Part shown: piece after piece, positions 21,966 through 23,638 of the stretch
Numbering within the stretch: position 1 is the stretch's first letter
How the letters are laid out: every line of letters starts with the position of its first letter
Virus record (IMG/VR): IMGVR_UViG_3300030099_006522
Coordinates: 1 to 23,638 of that record
Length of the DNA stretch: 23,638 bases
Strand: one strand, 5' to 3'
Source of the DNA: a virus
Translations under genes and position numbers: made by a program
The notes under the pieces: model-generated
The model's database searches: none
Told to the model about the DNA's origin: nothing
The model's input: only the letters and a program-made list of their open reading frames with translations

Positions 21966-22289
21966 ATGAAAGAACCAGCCGAAGGCACAGGAAAAAAACC
22001 AAAAAATTCAGGTCGCAGATTATATACAGATGAAAATCCAAAAGATACAGTATCAATAAAATTTAGTAGTGTTTCAGATGTTAAATCAACCATAAATAAA
22101 TTAGAAAGATTATATAAAAAAGGTGAACGACCACATAAAAGAATAAGTCAAATAGCCCAAGTTTTAGAACAAAGATTAAGATTCATAAAAGGTGCAGATG
22201 ACAGACATAGAATAGCTAAAAAATATACAGATTTTTTAAAAGAAAGAACTAAAAAACCAGAAAATGAAAGGAAAAAAATGAAATTTTAA
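21966..22289 (+). CDS. Conserved small viral protein with GRRLYTDENPKDT motif (107 aa)
   Basis: This 107-residue basic protein has GRRLYTDENPKDTVSIKFSS at about 16-35, then KLERLYKKGERPHKRISQIA (45-64) and LEQRLRFIKG. The C-terminal block is KKYTDFLKERTKKPE. I recognise this architecture from many uncharacterised proteins in PLV and giant-virus metagenomic sequences, always about this size, but I cannot attach a family name or function. The charged helical nature suggests a nucleic-acid or virion role. It heads a three-gene run with the two SAP-like genes, separated from the first by only 16 bases. Confidence 0.72.
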   Translation: MKEPAEGTGKKPKNSGRRLYTDENPKDTVSIKFSSVSDVKSTINKLERLYKKGERPHKRISQIAQVLEQRLRFIKGADDRHRIAKKYTDFLKERTKKPENERKKMKF

Positions 22290-22315
22290 TATTTGTTATA
22301 AATATATGGATTTAA
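22282..22315 (+). repeat. Perfect 34-bp repeat, copy 1 (stop, spacer, start)
   Basis: The sequence AATTTTAATATTTGTTATAA and the following ATATATGGATTTAA are identical to 22808-22841. It includes the previous gene's TAA, the 16-base spacer and the first three codons of the SAP-like gene, so the whole gene-junction signal is duplicated. Confidence 0.85.
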
Positions 22316-22815
22316 GAACTAGATTAGAATCTCACAATTTACAAACTTTAAGAGATGAAGTAGCAAAACAACAAGACCTATTAAGAGGATATTCAAAATT
22401 AAAAAAAAAAGAATTAATAACTTTAATGTTAAAACATGAAAAAAAATTTAACTATATTCAAATGAAACAAAAAGAAGAAAGAGCGGAAAAAGGGGGAAGA
22501 AGTAAAAAATTTGATTTTAGATCATCTGATAGTGCTTTAAGAAATACCGCAAGGTCATTAATGGAATATATTAAAAATGGTTATGTGATAAAAAAAAGTG
22601 ATTTTAAAAACCAAAAAGAAATTGATGAATTTGTTAAATACGCTACTGAATATTATAAGGGCGGAGGTAATGGAATAGTGGAAAAAGCCTTATCAATGTA
22701 TAAGCCAAAAAATAGAAATTATAAATTTGAAAAAATAAAGGTTGAAAAAAGAAAAATACCAACACAAAGACAACAACAAAAAAAAGAGGCTAAATTTAGT
22801 TTATTAGAATTTTAA
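22306..22815 (+). CDS. SAP-like domain protein 1 (169 aa)
   Basis: Residues 1-44 hold a SAP/Rho-N-like helix-extended-loop-helix: DLRTRLESHNLQTLRDEVA, then GYSKLKKKELITLMLKH. Such domains bind DNA or RNA and start many small PLV and giant-virus proteins. The remainder (50-169) is basic and helical, with no nuclease or kinase motif visible, and ends RQQQKKEAKFSLLEF. The N terminus is paralogous to that of the next gene while the C-terminal parts differ, so the module is a shared DNA-binding head on different bodies. Its junction with the previous gene is duplicated exactly at 22808-22841. Confidence 0.7.
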   Translation: MDLRTRLESHNLQTLRDEVAKQQDLLRGYSKLKKKELITLMLKHEKKFNYIQMKQKEERAEKGGRSKKFDFRSSDSALRNTARSLMEYIKNGYVIKKSDFKNQKEIDEFVKYATEYYKGGGNGIVEKALSMYKPKNRNYKFEKIKVEKRKIPTQRQQQKKEAKFSLLEF

Positions 22816-22841
22816 TATTTGTTATAAATATATGGATTTAA
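22808..22841 (+). repeat. Perfect 34-bp repeat, copy 2 (stop, spacer, start)
   Basis: Identical to 22282-22315. It spans the stop of SAP-like protein 1, the 16-base spacer with TTGTTATAAATAT, and the first codons of SAP-like protein 2. The TATAAATAT is a likely core promoter. Confidence 0.85.
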
Positions 22842-23482
22842 AAGCAAGATTGGAAACTCACACACTTAGAAGTTTAAAGTATGAGGTAGCCCAAGTAAAA
22901 AAACAATTAAATTATTCAAAATTAAAAAAAGATGAACTTATAAAATTAATGTTAAAACATAAAGATTTATTCGGAAGAATAACAGCCGTTCCAGAAGGTT
23001 TTAAACATGTATTTGAAAAAGGCAAAAGATTTTTAGAACCTACTAAAAAGAAAGAACAAGAAGACAAAGTTAAAGGTTTTTTTCAAGATTTAGATAGGAA
23101 ATCAAGTGAGGCTACTGCAAATATTAGAGGTAGGGTTCGTGCAGAAAGAAATGAAAAAGCAAGGGTAAGAATTTTTAACGAAGCTATAAAAGTTTTAAAA
23201 GATGGAACAAAAAAACAAAAAGATGCCGTAATAGATTTTTTTAATACAACAGCTAATAATGATTTATTTGAGGCATTAGAATTTGATAGTAAATATATTA
23301 AAGATGGGATTTTTGTTAAGGGTGTTTTAACAAAACCTCTAAAATTAAGGGAAGCCTTATTAACAGCCGATAGAAATGGAAAGGGAGCATTATCAAGAGA
23401 TGTTTATTTAGATTTAGAAATTCCACAAAAAAAAGAAAAAGTTAAAAAGCCAGAACCTAAAAAGGTTATTAAGAAAAAATAA
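22832..23482 (+). CDS. SAP-like domain protein 2 (216 aa)
   Basis: Residues 1-45 repeat the SAP-like head of the previous gene (DLKARLETHTLRSLKYEVAQ, then YSKLKKDELIKLMLKH) with about half the positions identical. The body differs: a charged helical stretch (KKKEQEDKVKGFFQDLDRKS), a middle helical part and a compact segment near SKYIKDGIFVKGVLTKPLKL that looks beta-hairpin-like. It then has a very basic tail ending KKPEPKKVIKKK. Likely a DNA-binding virion or replication accessory protein. The paralogous head plus identical junction shows duplication or domain capture, followed by divergence of the bodies. Confidence 0.7.
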   Translation: MDLKARLETHTLRSLKYEVAQVKKQLNYSKLKKDELIKLMLKHKDLFGRITAVPEGFKHVFEKGKRFLEPTKKKEQEDKVKGFFQDLDRKSSEATANIRGRVRAERNEKARVRIFNEAIKVLKDGTKKQKDAVIDFFNTTANNDLFEALEFDSKYIKDGIFVKGVLTKPLKLREALLTADRNGKGALSRDVYLDLEIPQKKEKVKKPEPKKVIKKK

Positions 23483-23485
23483 TTA

Positions 23486-23638
23486 TTATTGTAATTCATA
23501 AGGGATAATATTAAATGCATTACACCATTTAAAAATTATTTTATATTCTTCTTTTATTTCTTTTACTGGTTTATCTAAAACTCTTTCCTGTGTATGTGTG
23601 ATAATATTTCTAACATATACGCAATAATAATATTTTGA
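23486..23638 (-). CDS. 3' end of a minus-strand gene (partial, cut by window edge)
   Basis: An open minus-strand frame enters from the right edge and runs 50 codons to TAA (plus-strand TTA at 23486-23488). The visible tail reads KYYYCVYVRNIITHTQERVL, then IKEEYKIIFKWCNAFNIIPYELQ. It is aromatic, with two Cys, and matches no motif I know. It converges on SAP-like protein 2, with 3 bases between the two stops. Confidence 0.55.
   Translation of the reverse strand, partial: SKYYYCVYVRNIITHTQERVLDKPVKEIKEEYKIIFKWCNAFNIIPYELQ

Noticed and set aside
1-23638. Bacterial or phage origin
   Set aside because: No Shine-Dalgarno sites at any start, TATA-like elements instead, and PLV/giant-virus families throughout. 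An archaeal virus with leaderless transcripts was considered, but TVpol, DUF5824-like and PLV-type capsid patterns point to a eukaryotic host.
1-23638. Circular genome closing at the window ends
   Set aside because: No repeat of the first bases at the end, and the two cut edge genes would have to overlap across the junction on opposite strands.

Overview
This window looks like part of the genome of a small eukaryotic DNA virus of the polinton-like virus (PLV)/virophage type. The sequence is very AT-rich and densely packed, with short AT-only intergenic gaps. I see no Shine-Dalgarno signals, tRNA or rRNA genes, CRISPR array or insertion sequence. Coding regions fit the standard genetic code, with TAA, TAG and TGA all used as stops. 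The key evidence is a co-located set: three proteins with the sequence pattern of double jelly-roll (DJR) major capsid proteins, two penton/minor-capsid-like proteins, an A32/FtsK-HerA-type packaging ATPase, and a family-A-like polymerase (TVpol) fused to a superfamily 3 helicase. Small families typical of giant viruses and PLVs (DUF5824-like, DUF5754-like, SAP-like) are also present. The assignment comes from motif reading, not from a database search. Both window edges cut a gene, so this is a fragment of a longer or circular or integrated molecule.

Layout. 1-140 holds the end of an unassigned gene, closed by a hairpin plus T-run. 305-904 is a compact C5-cytosine methyltransferase. 891-1696 (minus) holds three small lysine-rich genes. 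1697-1887 is an intergenic region with a strong long-stem hairpin. 1888-2301 is a DUF5824-like gene. 2345-8158 is the first structural block: penton-like protein, small basic protein, capsid protein A, second penton-like protein. 8235-11851 is the replication/information block: TVpol-SF3 helicase, helix-turn-helix (HTH) protein, HNH endonuclease, AT-hook protein. 11884-15246 holds the packaging ATPase, a long low-complexity virion-type protein, a DUF5754-like protein, a small unknown protein and a tyrosine-recombinase-like protein that stops before its catalytic tyrosine. 15282-21480 is the second structural block: two fibre/spike-like proteins (one on the minus strand), capsid protein B, an N6/N4 DNA methyltransferase and capsid protein C. 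21475-23638 holds an unknown minus-strand gene, a conserved small viral family, two tandem SAP-domain paralogues behind an identical 34-bp upstream repeat, and a cut minus-strand gene.

How it works together (inference). The TVpol-helicase would copy the genome. The two methyltransferases could mark or protect viral DNA. The ATPase would package DNA into an icosahedral capsid built from up to three capsid paralogues, two penton-type proteins and fibre-like spikes. A near-identical AT box precedes the methyltransferase at 305, the replicase at 8235 and the minus gene at 21852, and may be an early promoter. Structural genes mostly have short TATA-like leaders. No maturation protease was recognised.
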